In this document: in pieces, positions 38,805 through 47,960 of the stretch
How the letters are laid out: the number at the start of each line of letters is the position of its first letter
Position numbering within the stretch: position 1 is the stretch's first letter
Notes under the pieces: generated by a model
The model's input: the letters and a program-made list of their open reading frames with translations, nothing else
Databases searched by the model: none
Told to the model about the DNA's origin: nothing
Origin: Erwinia piriflorinigrans CFBP 5888
GTDB taxonomy: Bacteria; Pseudomonadota; Gammaproteobacteria; Enterobacterales; Enterobacteriaceae
Assembly: GCF_001050515.1 (NCBI RefSeq)
Contig: NZ_CAHS01000011.1
Location: 82,107 to 146,106, forward strand
Length of the DNA stretch: 64,000 nt
Reading direction: 5' to 3'
Position numbers and translations under genes: made by a program

Positions 38805-40100
38805 ATGGTCGCGCAATGTTTTGTTCACCTCGCCCATCCATTACGCATTCAGGGCAATGTTGTTGAGGCGCACTTGCCGGGGACGCGCATCGGGGAGATT
38901 TGTGAAATTGAGAAATCTCTCCTGGATCCTGAAGTGGTGGGTTTAGCACAGGTGATTGGATTTAACAAAGAGCATACGCTATTAAGTTTACTCAATGATA
39001 ATAAGGGATTTTCTCGCGATAACGTGCTGATACCGACCGGTAAACCGTTTCGTGTTGTTGTGGGTGAAAAGACGCTCGGGGCTATTCTTGATGGCACAGG
39101 TGCCATTAAAGGCCGATTGGACGACACGCCTGTTGCTGAAACGACCATCGGAGAACAACTTGAAACCGCAGGTACTCCGCGTGACTTCACCCAGCGCAAA
39201 CCCATCGCCATAACATTAGCCACAGGGATTAAGGCCATTGATGGACTCTTAACCTGTGGACAAGGGCAGCGTATGGGGATATTTGCAACAGCTGGCTGCG
39301 GCAAAACATCCCTGATGAGCATGATTATTGAGCACTCAGAGGCTGATATTTACGTCATAGGCCTGATAGGGGAGCGCGGGCGTGAAGTAACGGAGTTTGT
39401 AGAGAAACTAAGGCACTCTTCACGGCGCTCACAGATCGTGTTGGTCTACGCAACCTCGGACAGATCGTGCGTTGAGCGGTGTAATGCCGCCCAGGTGGCG
39501 TCTACTGTTGCTGAATATTTCTGTGGGCAAGGTAAGAATGTCATGCTTTTTATCGACTCTGTTACCCGTTATGCCCGTGCATTGCGTGATGTTGCATTAA
39601 GCATGGGCGAACTTCCTGCCCGACGCGGATATCCCGCTTCGGTTTTTGAAGCTTTACCAAAGCTGCTGGAGCGACCGGGACGTTTTCTGACGGGATCGAT
39701 CAGTGCATTTTATACTGTGCTGATTGAAAACGAAGAAGAGCCGGACGTTATCGGTGACGAGGTTCGTTCCATTTTAGATGGCCATATCTATCTGAGCAAA
39801 AAACTGGCTGCTAAGGGGCATTATCCGGCGATTGATGTGCTGCAAAGTATGAGTCGTGTTTTTCATCAGTTCACAAACCCGCATCACCAGCAACTGGCTA
39901 CACATTTTCGTGAATGTCTGATTCGACAAAGCGAGATGCAACTTTTTATCGATCTGGGTGAATACCAGCATGGTGAAAATCAGGATAACGATGCTGCGTT
40001 TGATAAGAGAAATGCTATGGAGAACTTTCTGAAACAGAAAATGAATGAAAAAATTGATATGCCGACTTGCCTGGAAAATTTGAGTGAATGCCTGGCGTAA
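38805..40100 (+). CDS. invC: Type III secretion ATPase, InvC/SctN
   Basis: SctN separates chaperones from substrates and unfolds them at the export gate. The 431 aa protein is a F1-beta-like ATPase: Walker A GIFATAGCGKTSL with K167, the signature ERGREVTEFVEKL near 188, Walker B VMLFIDSVTRYARALRDVAL near 246, and PARRGYPASVFEALPKLLERPG near 269. It overlaps the next gene's likely GTG start by 17 bases. Confidence 0.96.
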   Translation: MVAQCFVHLAHPLRIQGNVVEAHLPGTRIGEICEIEKSLLDPEVVGLAQVIGFNKEHTLLSLLNDNKGFSRDNVLIPTGKPFRVVVGEKTLGAILDGTGAIKGRLDDTPVAETTIGEQLETAGTPRDFTQRKPIAITLATGIKAIDGLLTCGQGQRMGIFATAGCGKTSLMSMIIEHSEADIYVIGLIGERGREVTEFVEKLRHSSRRSQIVLVYATSDRSCVERCNAAQVASTVAEYFCGQGKNVMLFIDSVTRYARALRDVALSMGELPARRGYPASVFEALPKLLERPGRFLTGSISAFYTVLIENEEEPDVIGDEVRSILDGHIYLSKKLAAKGHYPAIDVLQSMSRVFHQFTNPHHQQLATHFRECLIRQSEMQLFIDLGEYQHGENQDNDAAFDKRNAMENFLKQKMNEKIDMPTCLENLSECLA

Positions 40101-40545
40101 GGGGCATGAGTTTGTACGCATGCTTGAGCGCAGTCAGGAAATGCTCCAGGGAAATATTGCCCGAACAGAGAGTCAGCTAACTCAAGTCAAAGCGCAAATT
40201 TTACAGCTTCAACAGGAAAATGCCTCTATCAATCAACAGATAAAATTATTGACTCCCTCTGGAGTACTTGGAAGAGATGATATCTATAAGGGGATAAGAA
40301 AGCAGGGGGCTTTATTAACCCATTTGCAAATTGTGATTCAAAAAATTACCCAGTTTGAAGAAGAGAGGTTCACCTATGAGCAGGAACTTAACACCTTACG
40401 TACTACAAAAAAAAATCTGGATAAGAGGCACTGCAAACTGACATTTTATTTACAGCAGTTGCGTCGTGACCGCTTACTTCGCAGAGAAAACAATGCCGAA
40501 AATGAAATTCAGGAGATAGTTAGCTATGGTAAAAGAAATTTCTGA
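40084..40545 (+). CDS. invI: Type III secretion stalk protein, InvI/SctO
   Basis: SctO is the central stalk between the ATPase ring and the SctV ring. The 153 aa protein is almost entirely charged coiled coil, with DDIYKGIRKQGALLTHLQ near residue 65, like InvI (EEIYTLLRKQ). I take GTG 40084, which gives the same distance to this motif as Salmonella InvI; ATG 40120 would give 141 aa. Its end overlaps the next gene by 20 bases. Confidence 0.8.
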   Translation: MNAWRKGHEFVRMLERSQEMLQGNIARTESQLTQVKAQILQLQQENASINQQIKLLTPSGVLGRDDIYKGIRKQGALLTHLQIVIQKITQFEEERFTYEQELNTLRTTKKNLDKRHCKLTFYLQQLRRDRLLRRENNAENEIQEIVSYGKRNF

Positions 40546-41509
40546 ATATTTGGTGAGTCCCATAGCAGATATCGATATATCAGCATTGGAAGACAGGTTG
40601 TTCGATCGTATTTCAGAAAGGAAAGAAGAATGTTATCGATCTGAAATTGAGGGCTGCGAGGTAGCCTTACCTTATATTTCATATCCATCGAGTGCCCGTT
40701 CTCTTTGTGGTGGAGGAACCGCTCCAACCGATAAGGAGCATAAAGAAACGTCTGCCTTAAAAAAACTTCAACTGAGCAATGAAGTTTTTCAAGCGGCATT
40801 TAACGACCAACAGCGTAGAAAATCTATTTTAACCCTTACCAGCACCGGTTTGTCCTCTCATCACGAGCTGAAACAACCCTCCAATGCTGAAATAAAAAAA
40901 GATGGGGGGCCGGTTGATATGAATGCATTGAAATTGATTGGGATTAATCAGGCTGCGCTCGAAAAACGTCGCGGTGAGCTTGATATCAATATATTCAGCC
41001 AGACTAACGTGCTTGTGTCAGATATTGAATCCACTAAGACCGTTATTTCGTCACTTGAGCAGGAGCTCAAACAGCCAGATAAATCCTCTTCACATGCAGC
41101 AGAGGTCAGACATATTGACCTGATACCTGTGGATATCGCGACATCACTGCGCGGTGAGCCATCTTCGCGTGAAGAAAATGCGCAAGTACTTCGCGATGCA
41201 TTGCAAAAGCACCTGCCAGAAAAAGCCCCATCGGATTCTGGTGTTAAGGTCGATACGGCAAGCAGGTCAATGGATCTTAAATACCCGTTTAAAAGCTGGT
41301 CAGGTGAACATTCGGTAAAAGTTTCTGTTCCTGCTGAAGCCCGGCGCGATGGCACTCTCATCTTGCATCCCTCCGATTCGCGAGCAGCCGACGCACTTTC
41401 CAGGCAGGCCGCAGATCTGGTGGGATATACGCCAGATATTGTTCAACCCTGGCATAGCAGGGAGGAGCCAGAGCAACATACTGGTAGCCATGAAGAGGAA
41501 CAAGAGTGA
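40526..41509 (+). CDS. spaN: Needle-length/substrate-switch protein, InvJ-SpaN/SctP
   Basis: SctP sets needle length and triggers the substrate switch. The 327 aa protein is a low-complexity, polar chain with weak conservation (typical of InvJ/Spa32), with a more ordered C-terminal part near residues 250-310 (FKSWSGEHSVKVSVPAEARRDGTLILHPSD) that fits the family's C-terminal switch domain. The call rests mainly on position between SctO and SctQ. The stop overlaps the spaO GTG. Confidence 0.75.
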   Translation: MVKEISEYLVSPIADIDISALEDRLFDRISERKEECYRSEIEGCEVALPYISYPSSARSLCGGGTAPTDKEHKETSALKKLQLSNEVFQAAFNDQQRRKSILTLTSTGLSSHHELKQPSNAEIKKDGGPVDMNALKLIGINQAALEKRRGELDINIFSQTNVLVSDIESTKTVISSLEQELKQPDKSSSHAAEVRHIDLIPVDIATSLRGEPSSREENAQVLRDALQKHLPEKAPSDSGVKVDTASRSMDLKYPFKSWSGEHSVKVSVPAEARRDGTLILHPSDSRAADALSRQAADLVGYTPDIVQPWHSREEPEQHTGSHEEEQE

Positions 41510-42432
41510 GTTTACGTAGCCACCTGCGTTTAAAAGGTCATGGTGATACTAATCTGGACTTCATGCTTAGCCGGCATCCGGGAAGTGAGATGACGTCTGT
41601 ATTACCCAATGCACGCTACCTGCAAGTGCTATTCACTTGTGATCACGGAACTGAAGCTAATGCCTTTTTGAATATCGATACTTGGCTAGAGGAAATTGAT
41701 GCCCATCTGCCGGGTATTCCGTGGCAGCAGGTGCCATTGAGCTATCTGATGCGCTGGTTGGAGGGGATGCAGCTGCGCTTTCTGGTTGAGGGAGTTATTT
41801 GGCAAAGTCAGCGGGTTATTTTGCCTGTCGGGGTTCTGCCAGAGAAATTGCTGTCTCTCTCTTCCGAGCCCTGTCCGCTGCTATGTCTAGACTGGCCTGA
41901 AGGCCCTTCAACCCATCTTCAGTCGGTGATTAGACCATCCCAGATTCCATTTACCTTGCATTACGTGCTCGGGCAAAGTCAGCTACCGCTATCCTCACTT
42001 ATCGATATTGCTGTGGGAGATCTTTTACGTATCAGTGATTTTTCCCCGTGTTTAACCGTTGGGCATCAAAAAATATTTAGGCTAAGTTACCATGAAAAAA
42101 GTGAGTTTATAGTGGGAAATCAGTTGGTAATAAATAATGAAATATATCGCCAGGAGGAGGAAGTGGTGCTTGACTGGACTAAGCTGCCTGTCGATATAGA
42201 GTTTGTGCTGGATAAAACGACCGTTAGTTTGGCCCAGTTGCAAGACATCAGACCTGGGTTTGCTTTACCCATTAAACCAGGAGCAGAAAAAAAGATTCAG
42301 ATTTACCTGAATCGAAAACGATTCGCATGTGGTGAGTTGGTCGCAATGGAGGACGGTTCATTGGCTGTAGATATTAATCAGGTCACTCCTGGTTCAGTGG
42401 ATGAAACGGGCCATTCCGATGTTGAGCAATGA
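41506..42432 (+). CDS. spaO: Sorting-platform pod protein, SpaO/SctQ
   Basis: SctQ forms the pods of the cytoplasmic sorting platform that load substrates. The 308 aa protein has two SPOA (FliN-like) domains: SPOA1 about residues 150-215 and SPOA2 about 222-300 (LDWTKLPVDIEFVLDKTTVSL; PGFALPIKP). It starts at GTG 41506, overlapping the spaN stop. A strong internal translation signal predicts a separate C-terminal product (42166-42432, listed separately). It overlaps spaP by 14 bases. Confidence 0.9.
   Translation: MSLRSHLRLKGHGDTNLDFMLSRHPGSEMTSVLPNARYLQVLFTCDHGTEANAFLNIDTWLEEIDAHLPGIPWQQVPLSYLMRWLEGMQLRFLVEGVIWQSQRVILPVGVLPEKLLSLSSEPCPLLCLDWPEGPSTHLQSVIRPSQIPFTLHYVLGQSQLPLSSLIDIAVGDLLRISDFSPCLTVGHQKIFRLSYHEKSEFIVGNQLVINNEIYRQEEEVVLDWTKLPVDIEFVLDKTTVSLAQLQDIRPGFALPIKPGAEKKIQIYLNRKRFACGELVAMEDGSLAVDINQVTPGSVDETGHSDVEQ
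42166..42432 (+). CDS. Predicted internal translation product of spaO (SctQ C-terminal)
   Basis: Inside spaO the sequence AGGAGGAGG (42152-42160) is a near-perfect Shine-Dalgarno, five bases before GTG 42166 (in frame, codon 221; GTG 42163 is the codon before). This would make an 88 aa protein with just the SPOA2 domain. Known SctQ genes, including Salmonella spaO and Yersinia yscQ, make such a product from an internal start, and it pairs with full-length SctQ. The start is predicted, not shown. Confidence 0.6.
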   Translation: MLDWTKLPVDIEFVLDKTTVSLAQLQDIRPGFALPIKPGAEKKIQIYLNRKRFACGELVAMEDGSLAVDINQVTPGSVDETGHSDVEQ

Positions 42433-43090
42433 TATTTCTTTAATTGCAGTACTTTCCCTCTTTACACTGTTGCCTTTTCTTATTGCCAGTGGAACCTGTT
42501 TTATAAAATTTTCCATCGTGATGGTGATGGTACGTAATGCGTTGGGGATACAACAGGTTCCTTCAACGTTAACTCTGAACGGAATTGCACTCATCTTAAC
42601 CGCATTTGTGATGATGCCAATATGTCAGAAAATCTCAAGCTATATTGAAACTAACCATATTGATCTTAACAGTAGTTCATCTGTTACCCAGTTGATGGAT
42701 CAAGGGTTAGGAAGCTACCGGGATTATCTTGTGCGTTATTCCGATCATGAATTGATCCGTTTTTTTAACAAAGTACAACAACAGCAGGTAGGAGAGACCG
42801 CGCCAGATGTTCAGGATCACGAATTAAGCTCTCTCTCACTTATTACGTTAATGCCTGCCTATGCACTCAGCGAAATACAAAGCGCTTTTGAAATTGCTTT
42901 TTACCTATACGTACCATTTGTGGTCATTGATATGGTGGTATCCAGCATATTGTTGGCGTTAGGAATGATGATGATGAGCCCGGTAACAATATCAATCCCG
43001 ATTAAACTAATCCTATTTGTGGCTATGAATGGCTGGAGCTTACTGATTAAAGGAATGATCGCACAATATGCCGATCTGATGACGTCATGA
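42419..43090 (+). CDS. spaP: Export-apparatus core protein, SpaP/SctR
   Basis: SctR forms most of the export-gate core in the membrane. From ATG 42419 the product is 223 aa, starting MLSNDISLIAVLSLFTLLPFLIASGTCFIKFSIV, near-identical to SpaP, with four membrane spans. A start at 42401 would add six residues not found in the family. It overlaps spaO by 14 bases and spaQ by four (ATGA). Confidence 0.95.
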   Translation: MLSNDISLIAVLSLFTLLPFLIASGTCFIKFSIVMVMVRNALGIQQVPSTLTLNGIALILTAFVMMPICQKISSYIETNHIDLNSSSSVTQLMDQGLGSYRDYLVRYSDHELIRFFNKVQQQQVGETAPDVQDHELSSLSLITLMPAYALSEIQSAFEIAFYLYVPFVVIDMVVSSILLALGMMMMSPVTISIPIKLILFVAMNGWSLLIKGMIAQYADLMTS

Positions 43091-43341
43091 ATAATGTTTT
43101 ATTTATTGGTAATTCTGCGCTAATTATTGTGCTTAAATTGACAGCAGTCCCTATTGCACTTGCAACAATCGTGGGTATTGTTGTGGGTCTTTTCCAGACA
43201 ATAATGCAAATTCAGGAACAAACGCTTCCATTTGGTTTAAAAATGCTGGCAGTATTTGCCAGTATATTTATGTTGATTGAGTGGTTTTCTGCAGAAATGA
43301 TGAGTTTCGCGGTCCAGGCTTTCTATATGGCCTTTCGTTGA
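43087..43341 (+). CDS. spaQ: Export-apparatus core protein, SpaQ/SctS
   Basis: SctS surrounds the SctR-SctT core. The 84 aa protein has two membrane helices and the family signature VGIVVGLFQTIMQIQEQTLPF near residue 29. The ATGA overlap with the spaP stop indicates coupling. Length matches SctS. Confidence 0.95.
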   Translation: MNNVLFIGNSALIIVLKLTAVPIALATIVGIVVGLFQTIMQIQEQTLPFGLKMLAVFASIFMLIEWFSAEMMSFAVQAFYMAFR

Positions 43342-43353
43342 TTCGGTAAATTT

Positions 43354-44118
43354 ATGCTGTCTGTTGCACTTTACTTAAACTTCCAGCACGGCGTGCTGAT
43401 CTTTGCGATGGCTTATGCAAGATTGGCCATTGTTTTTTATTTATTGCCGGTGCTGGGAGAGCGTGTTCTGTCTAATTTAATCATTAAGAACACGATTATC
43501 GGACTGATCATTATCGGTTTGTGGCCCAGCTTTGCACAAGTCCTGAATCCAGAACAGGGGTGGATTATCTTGTTAGTAAAGGAGAGCGTCATAGGATTAA
43601 TGCTGGCTATAACCTTATGTGTTCCTTTCTGGATGGTCATTGACCTTGGTGAACTTCTGGATAATCAGCGAGGTGCAACCATCAGTGATAGTATTGATCC
43701 CGTCAATGGGGTACAAAGCTCTACATTATCGGGTTTTCTAAACTTTGCTTTTGGCGCCATTTTTTTTGCCAGTGGCGGCATGCATTTACTGATGGAAGTA
43801 CTGGTTCAGAGCTATCAGGTTTTTCCTAGAGGCAGCAGTTTAGTTGATTTTCATTGGGCAGAAGTAGGGAATTTATTGATGGTGCTCGCGAAGGGCAGCA
43901 TTATGCTCGCAGCGCCGACTTTGATCGTCATGATGGTGGCCGAAATATTACTCGGTGTTTTCGCCCGTTTCTGTCCTCAGTTGAACCCTTTTTCTCTCTC
44001 GTTAACCATTAAAAGTTTTATCGCTTTCACCGTATTCCTTTTTTACGGATTTCAGGCTGTTTCGCAAAAGCCTTTGCAGCTTTTCTCTATTTTATCCTTT
44101 CAGGATTTTTTTTTCTGA
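43354..44118 (+). CDS. spaR: Export-apparatus core protein, SpaR/SctT
   Basis: SctT completes the SctR-SctS-SctT pseudo-helical gate. The 254 aa hydrophobic protein has about eight spans, with DLGELLDNQRGATISDSIDPVNGVQSSTLSGFLN near residue 95, a family hallmark, and FCPQLNPFSLSLTIK near 214. It lies 12 bp after spaQ and 12 bp before spaS. Confidence 0.94.
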   Translation: MLSVALYLNFQHGVLIFAMAYARLAIVFYLLPVLGERVLSNLIIKNTIIGLIIIGLWPSFAQVLNPEQGWIILLVKESVIGLMLAITLCVPFWMVIDLGELLDNQRGATISDSIDPVNGVQSSTLSGFLNFAFGAIFFASGGMHLLMEVLVQSYQVFPRGSSLVDFHWAEVGNLLMVLAKGSIMLAAPTLIVMMVAEILLGVFARFCPQLNPFSLSLTIKSFIAFTVFLFYGFQAVSQKPLQLFSILSFQDFFF

Positions 44119-44130
44119 TAGGGAGGAAAT

Positions 44131-45195
44131 ATGTCAGAAAAAACAGAAAAACCGACCCACAAGCGTCTTAAAGATTCGGCTAAAAAAGGTCAGACATTTA
44201 AAAGTAAGGATCTCATTACTGCTGTGACACTGTTAAGTGGGGTTTATTACCTGACGAATGCCGTGAACTTCCACGTTTTCACCTCGTTTTATTCTTTGGT
44301 TTTGCGTGAAGGGAATAAAATGAGCTTGAATGATTTTCTGATCGAGTTAATGCGGGTGTTCTCGATTTTATTGCTGCCATTTATTGCTTTTTGCATTATT
44401 GTTGGTGCTGCGATGACGTTAATCCAGACTCGTTTTACCCTCGCCACAGAAGCTATAAAGCCTAATTTTAACGCGCTGAATCCTGTTCAGGGCATCAAAA
44501 AAATATTCAGCATGCGTACCATAAAAGAATTTGTTAAATCACTCCTTTACCTGGTCGTTTTTGGTTTTACCAGTTATAGCTTGGTTCATAACGATCTGAA
44601 TCGGGCTATTTCTATATATTATGCTGGCATCGATGAGCTAATTTTTGTATGGGCTGCGCTTTCGTTTAAAGCGGTGATGCTTTTTATCGCCTGGTCTTTT
44701 TTTGTTCTTATCTTAGATTTTGCGGTCGAATATTTTTTACATTCTAAAGATATGAAAATGGACAAGCATGAGGTGAAGCAAGACCATAAAGAGAGTGATG
44801 GGGATCCTGAAATAAAAATGGCCAGGCGCTGGGCATATAAAGAAATCCTCTCGGGAGAGGAAATGGCCGCAATCAGAAATTCTGAAGTTGTTATGGCAAA
44901 CCCGACGCATATCGCCATTGCTATCTACTTCAATCCAGATGTTGCTTCATTACCTTTTATTGCGTTGCGATCTACCCATATAAAGGCAAAGGCGGCGATT
45001 GCTTATGCAGAAAAAATAGGTATTCCCGTTGTGCGTTATATTCCGTTAACCCGTCGACTTTACCACTCCTATAGCCAGTACAGCTTCATCTCACTGCATG
45101 ATGATACGCTGATGGAAGTCATGGATATCCTTATTTGGCTGCGTCAGGTTGAAGCGGCCGACGAGGGATTGGATGACAGATCGGAGTTCCGTTAG
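44131..45195 (+). CDS. spaS: Export switch protein, SpaS/SctU
   Basis: SctU changes export specificity after autocleavage. The 354 aa protein begins MSEKTEKPTHKRLKDSAKKGQ, the family start, has four spans up to about residue 215, and carries the autocleavage motif NPTH at N257-H260 (VMANPTHIAIAIYF). GGGAGG precedes the ATG. It ends the inv-spa core operon; 185 bp follow before sicA. Confidence 0.96.
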   Translation: MSEKTEKPTHKRLKDSAKKGQTFKSKDLITAVTLLSGVYYLTNAVNFHVFTSFYSLVLREGNKMSLNDFLIELMRVFSILLLPFIAFCIIVGAAMTLIQTRFTLATEAIKPNFNALNPVQGIKKIFSMRTIKEFVKSLLYLVVFGFTSYSLVHNDLNRAISIYYAGIDELIFVWAALSFKAVMLFIAWSFFVLILDFAVEYFLHSKDMKMDKHEVKQDHKESDGDPEIKMARRWAYKEILSGEEMAAIRNSEVVMANPTHIAIAIYFNPDVASLPFIALRSTHIKAKAAIAYAEKIGIPVVRYIPLTRRLYHSYSQYSFISLHDDTLMEVMDILIWLRQVEAADEGLDDRSEFR

Positions 45196-45380
45196 GAAGA
45201 TAACGTAGACTGGAGCGGCGATAAGCTGCAAGAAAAGTCGTTCTGAACTGTAATTTACGGTTTTATTGTCTTTAGTACCTTTCCTGAACAGTATGATGTG
45301 CTCGTCTTATCTACGTCCGTAAATAAGTCGATACGACATTAATACGTTTTTTGTTAATGATGTGATAGGTAAGAACAGAA

Positions 45381-45908
45381 ATGATAAATATATCTGATTT
45401 AATTAATGATGGCGATGTTTTAAACAGTGATGGCGAACTGGATGAACACTCCAGCGACCTTCTTGATGCGATCCAGAACGGGGCGACATTGAAAGATGTG
45501 CACCGTGTCTCTAGTGAAACCATGGACGATGTCTATAAGCTGGCTTACGATTTTTATATAAAGGGCAAGTTAAAAGATGCCGAATCACTTTTTAGATTCT
45601 TATGTATCTATGATTTCTACAATCCAGAGTATGCGATGGGTTTAGCTGCCGTATATCAGCTAAAGAAAAATTATACCAAAGCCATCGACTTCTACGCTTT
45701 GGCTTACTCTTTGTCAAAAGATGATTATCGGCCGATGTTTTATGCCGGACAGTGCAACTTGATGTTACGACGTGCTGTACAGGCTAGAAAATGTTTTGAA
45801 ACTGTTGTTAATAAATGCACCGATGCTCAATTAAATGAAAGATCTAAAAGTTATCTGTCTGCGCTAGACGAAGTTGATAATCCTCAGACGGATGATTCTG
45901 TCAGTTAA
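45381..45908 (+). CDS. sicA: Translocator chaperone, SicA/IpgC (SycD family)
   Basis: SicA holds the translocators SipB and SipC before secretion and acts as co-activator of InvF. The 175 aa protein has three TPR-like repeats at about residues 55-155 (YDFYIKGKLKDAESLFRFLC; YQLKKNYTKAIDFYALAY; RAVQARKCFETVV). The 185 bp A/T-rich gap before it probably holds a separate promoter for the translocator genes, as in SPI-1. It precedes sipB by 18 bp. Confidence 0.93.
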   Translation: MINISDLINDGDVLNSDGELDEHSSDLLDAIQNGATLKDVHRVSSETMDDVYKLAYDFYIKGKLKDAESLFRFLCIYDFYNPEYAMGLAAVYQLKKNYTKAIDFYALAYSLSKDDYRPMFYAGQCNLMLRRAVQARKCFETVVNKCTDAQLNERSKSYLSALDEVDNPQTDDSVS

Positions 45909-45926
45909 GTTAAACGGGGAATATTC

Positions 45927-47918
45927 ATGAATTTGCTGGTAGATAAAATTGGTACCTTTGACCATCTCAAAGGTGGACGTGAAGACAATAATCTAGAGTT
46001 AATTAAATACGGCAACCAAACGCGACGTTTCGTTAATTCAGCATTAAAGGGACATCTCCAGCTGGGCAATATCAGAAATGCACTTCAGGTTATTCAGCCA
46101 AAGCAATTACTGGAAGTATTGCAAAATACGGGTAGCGCGTTAGGTGGACTGGGCGAGAAAACTATTATTGAGCAGGAGCGGCCTCTGCTGGCACCGCCAC
46201 GCAGTACAGAACCACAGGCTGAAAAAAAGTCTGAGAGCGATCTGAATGGTTCTGCCAGGGCGACCGGGCTGCTGGGCAGAATGATGCAGTTATGCACACA
46301 GGCTTCGCAGCAAAATATTCTGGCTAATGTCAGTTTTTTTAACGCCCTGTTGCATGGGCAGGGTGTTGCTTATTTAGAGCTGTCGGCTGCGCTTGAAAAA
46401 GAGGGGATGCAGTGGGCAAATGATTTTGATGCATTGAAAGCTGCCCTGGCACAGGTTGATGTTCTGCAAAAAAATATCATTTCAGCCAATGATGTCTTAA
46501 AAAACGCCGAGCGTTATTTAAATGGATTGGAAGTCGCCGCCACACAGCAAGATCCGGTATCAACGGAGCTGCAAATGCAGATCGATGTAGCTAAGGCTGC
46601 CGTTGCAGAGGCACAGGGCAATGTGACAACCGCAGTAGCAAATCATAGCCACTATATTAAGGCGAATCTCAACCCGGCGATGAAAGCGGAAAGTGATGCC
46701 AAAGCGGCGCTGGCCATGACGCAACAGAAAGCTCAGGAGCTGGTGCGCGCGCTCCCAGCGCAACAGTTTAGAGCGATTGAGGGAAAGATTAAACAACAAG
46801 ATCCGCAGGCTAAAGGTTTAACTTTCCTGATGGCCCTGTTGTCGCAGCTGATAAACCAAAGCTCAAGTGAAGATCTTAAAGCAACGGCCGAACTAAAGCA
46901 GAAATTATCTGAAGCTGCTGCAAAAGACGCCGAGAAGAAGGTTCAGGAGTACGAGGAGCAGGTTCGCAAAGCTGAAGAAATGCAAAAAACGATGGGCTGT
47001 GTAGGTAAGATTTTGGGCTGGGCGATTACCGCAGTCAGTTTTACTGCGGCAGCATTCACCGGAGGTGCATCACTGGCGCTGGCGGCAGTGGGACTTGCAT
47101 TGGCAGTGGGTGACGAGATTAACCAAGCCGTCAATGGTTTCTCTTTTATGGCCAAAGCCATGGAGCCGATGATGGATTACATCGTTAAACCGATGATGGA
47201 GTTCATGGCCGCTATTTACGCCGAAATTCTCCAGGGATTTGGTGTCGATAAGGAGAGTGCTGAAACGATTGGGCAAATTATGGGCGCGATTGCTGCTGCT
47301 GCGGCCATGATTGCCGGAGTGATGGTTGCGGGCAGTGCTCTGAGTAAGGTTTTCGGCTCGATTATGCAGAAAATTGGCTCTGATGTGGCTGAGGAAGTCA
47401 GTAAAAATGTGGCTGTTCAGGTGGAAAAAGTGGTGGCGAAAGATATCACTCAAAATGTTGTGAGTGATGTGGTCAAAGAATCAGCCAAAGAGGTTTCCGG
47501 ACGAGTTACCAGACAAGCCATGCAGCGATTAATGAACAGTACTTTGGGCCAGGTCTTCAAACGTGTCAGTCAAGGAATGGGACGTTCATTGAGTATCGAT
47601 GAACATAAAATGGCCCAAATTGCCACACGCACGCAGATGGCCTCAACGATTGCCTCAATGGGCAATACCACTATTCAAGGTATTAGCAGTGTCATCACAG
47701 CGGAAATGCTGGTTGAGGCTGCAAAATCAAAAGCACATATGATGAAAGATGCGGCGATGCAAGATCTGCTTAATGAAATGATGAACCGGGCCGTCGACAC
47801 CTTCACGCACCGTATGGAAACGGTCAATTCCATTATCAAAAACATGTCGGCCGTGGCTGAAAATCAAGCGCAGGCCGGAAAATATATTACCAGGCAGATG
47901 AGCATGGTGGCTGGCTAA
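45927..47918 (+). CDS. sipB: Translocon pore protein, SipB/SctE
   Basis: SipB inserts in the host membrane and forms the translocon pore with SipC. The 663 aa protein has a long coiled-coil N-terminal half (about residues 150-350), two hydrophobic segments at about 360-390 (GWAITAVSFTAAAFTGGASL) and 452-475 (IAAAAAMIAGVMVAGSAL), and a helical C-terminus. It is longer than Salmonella SipB (593). A GGGGAATATTC site precedes the ATG. Confidence 0.92.
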   Translation: MNLLVDKIGTFDHLKGGREDNNLELIKYGNQTRRFVNSALKGHLQLGNIRNALQVIQPKQLLEVLQNTGSALGGLGEKTIIEQERPLLAPPRSTEPQAEKKSESDLNGSARATGLLGRMMQLCTQASQQNILANVSFFNALLHGQGVAYLELSAALEKEGMQWANDFDALKAALAQVDVLQKNIISANDVLKNAERYLNGLEVAATQQDPVSTELQMQIDVAKAAVAEAQGNVTTAVANHSHYIKANLNPAMKAESDAKAALAMTQQKAQELVRALPAQQFRAIEGKIKQQDPQAKGLTFLMALLSQLINQSSSEDLKATAELKQKLSEAAAKDAEKKVQEYEEQVRKAEEMQKTMGCVGKILGWAITAVSFTAAAFTGGASLALAAVGLALAVGDEINQAVNGFSFMAKAMEPMMDYIVKPMMEFMAAIYAEILQGFGVDKESAETIGQIMGAIAAAAAMIAGVMVAGSALSKVFGSIMQKIGSDVAEEVSKNVAVQVEKVVAKDITQNVVSDVVKESAKEVSGRVTRQAMQRLMNSTLGQVFKRVSQGMGRSLSIDEHKMAQIATRTQMASTIASMGNTTIQGISSVITAEMLVEAAKSKAHMMKDAAMQDLLNEMMNRAVDTFTHRMETVNSIIKNMSAVAENQAQAGKYITRQMSMVAG

Positions 47919-47960
47919 GTATATTTTTTAGTTTTCTTTAATAAAGGAGTTTTAAACCGT

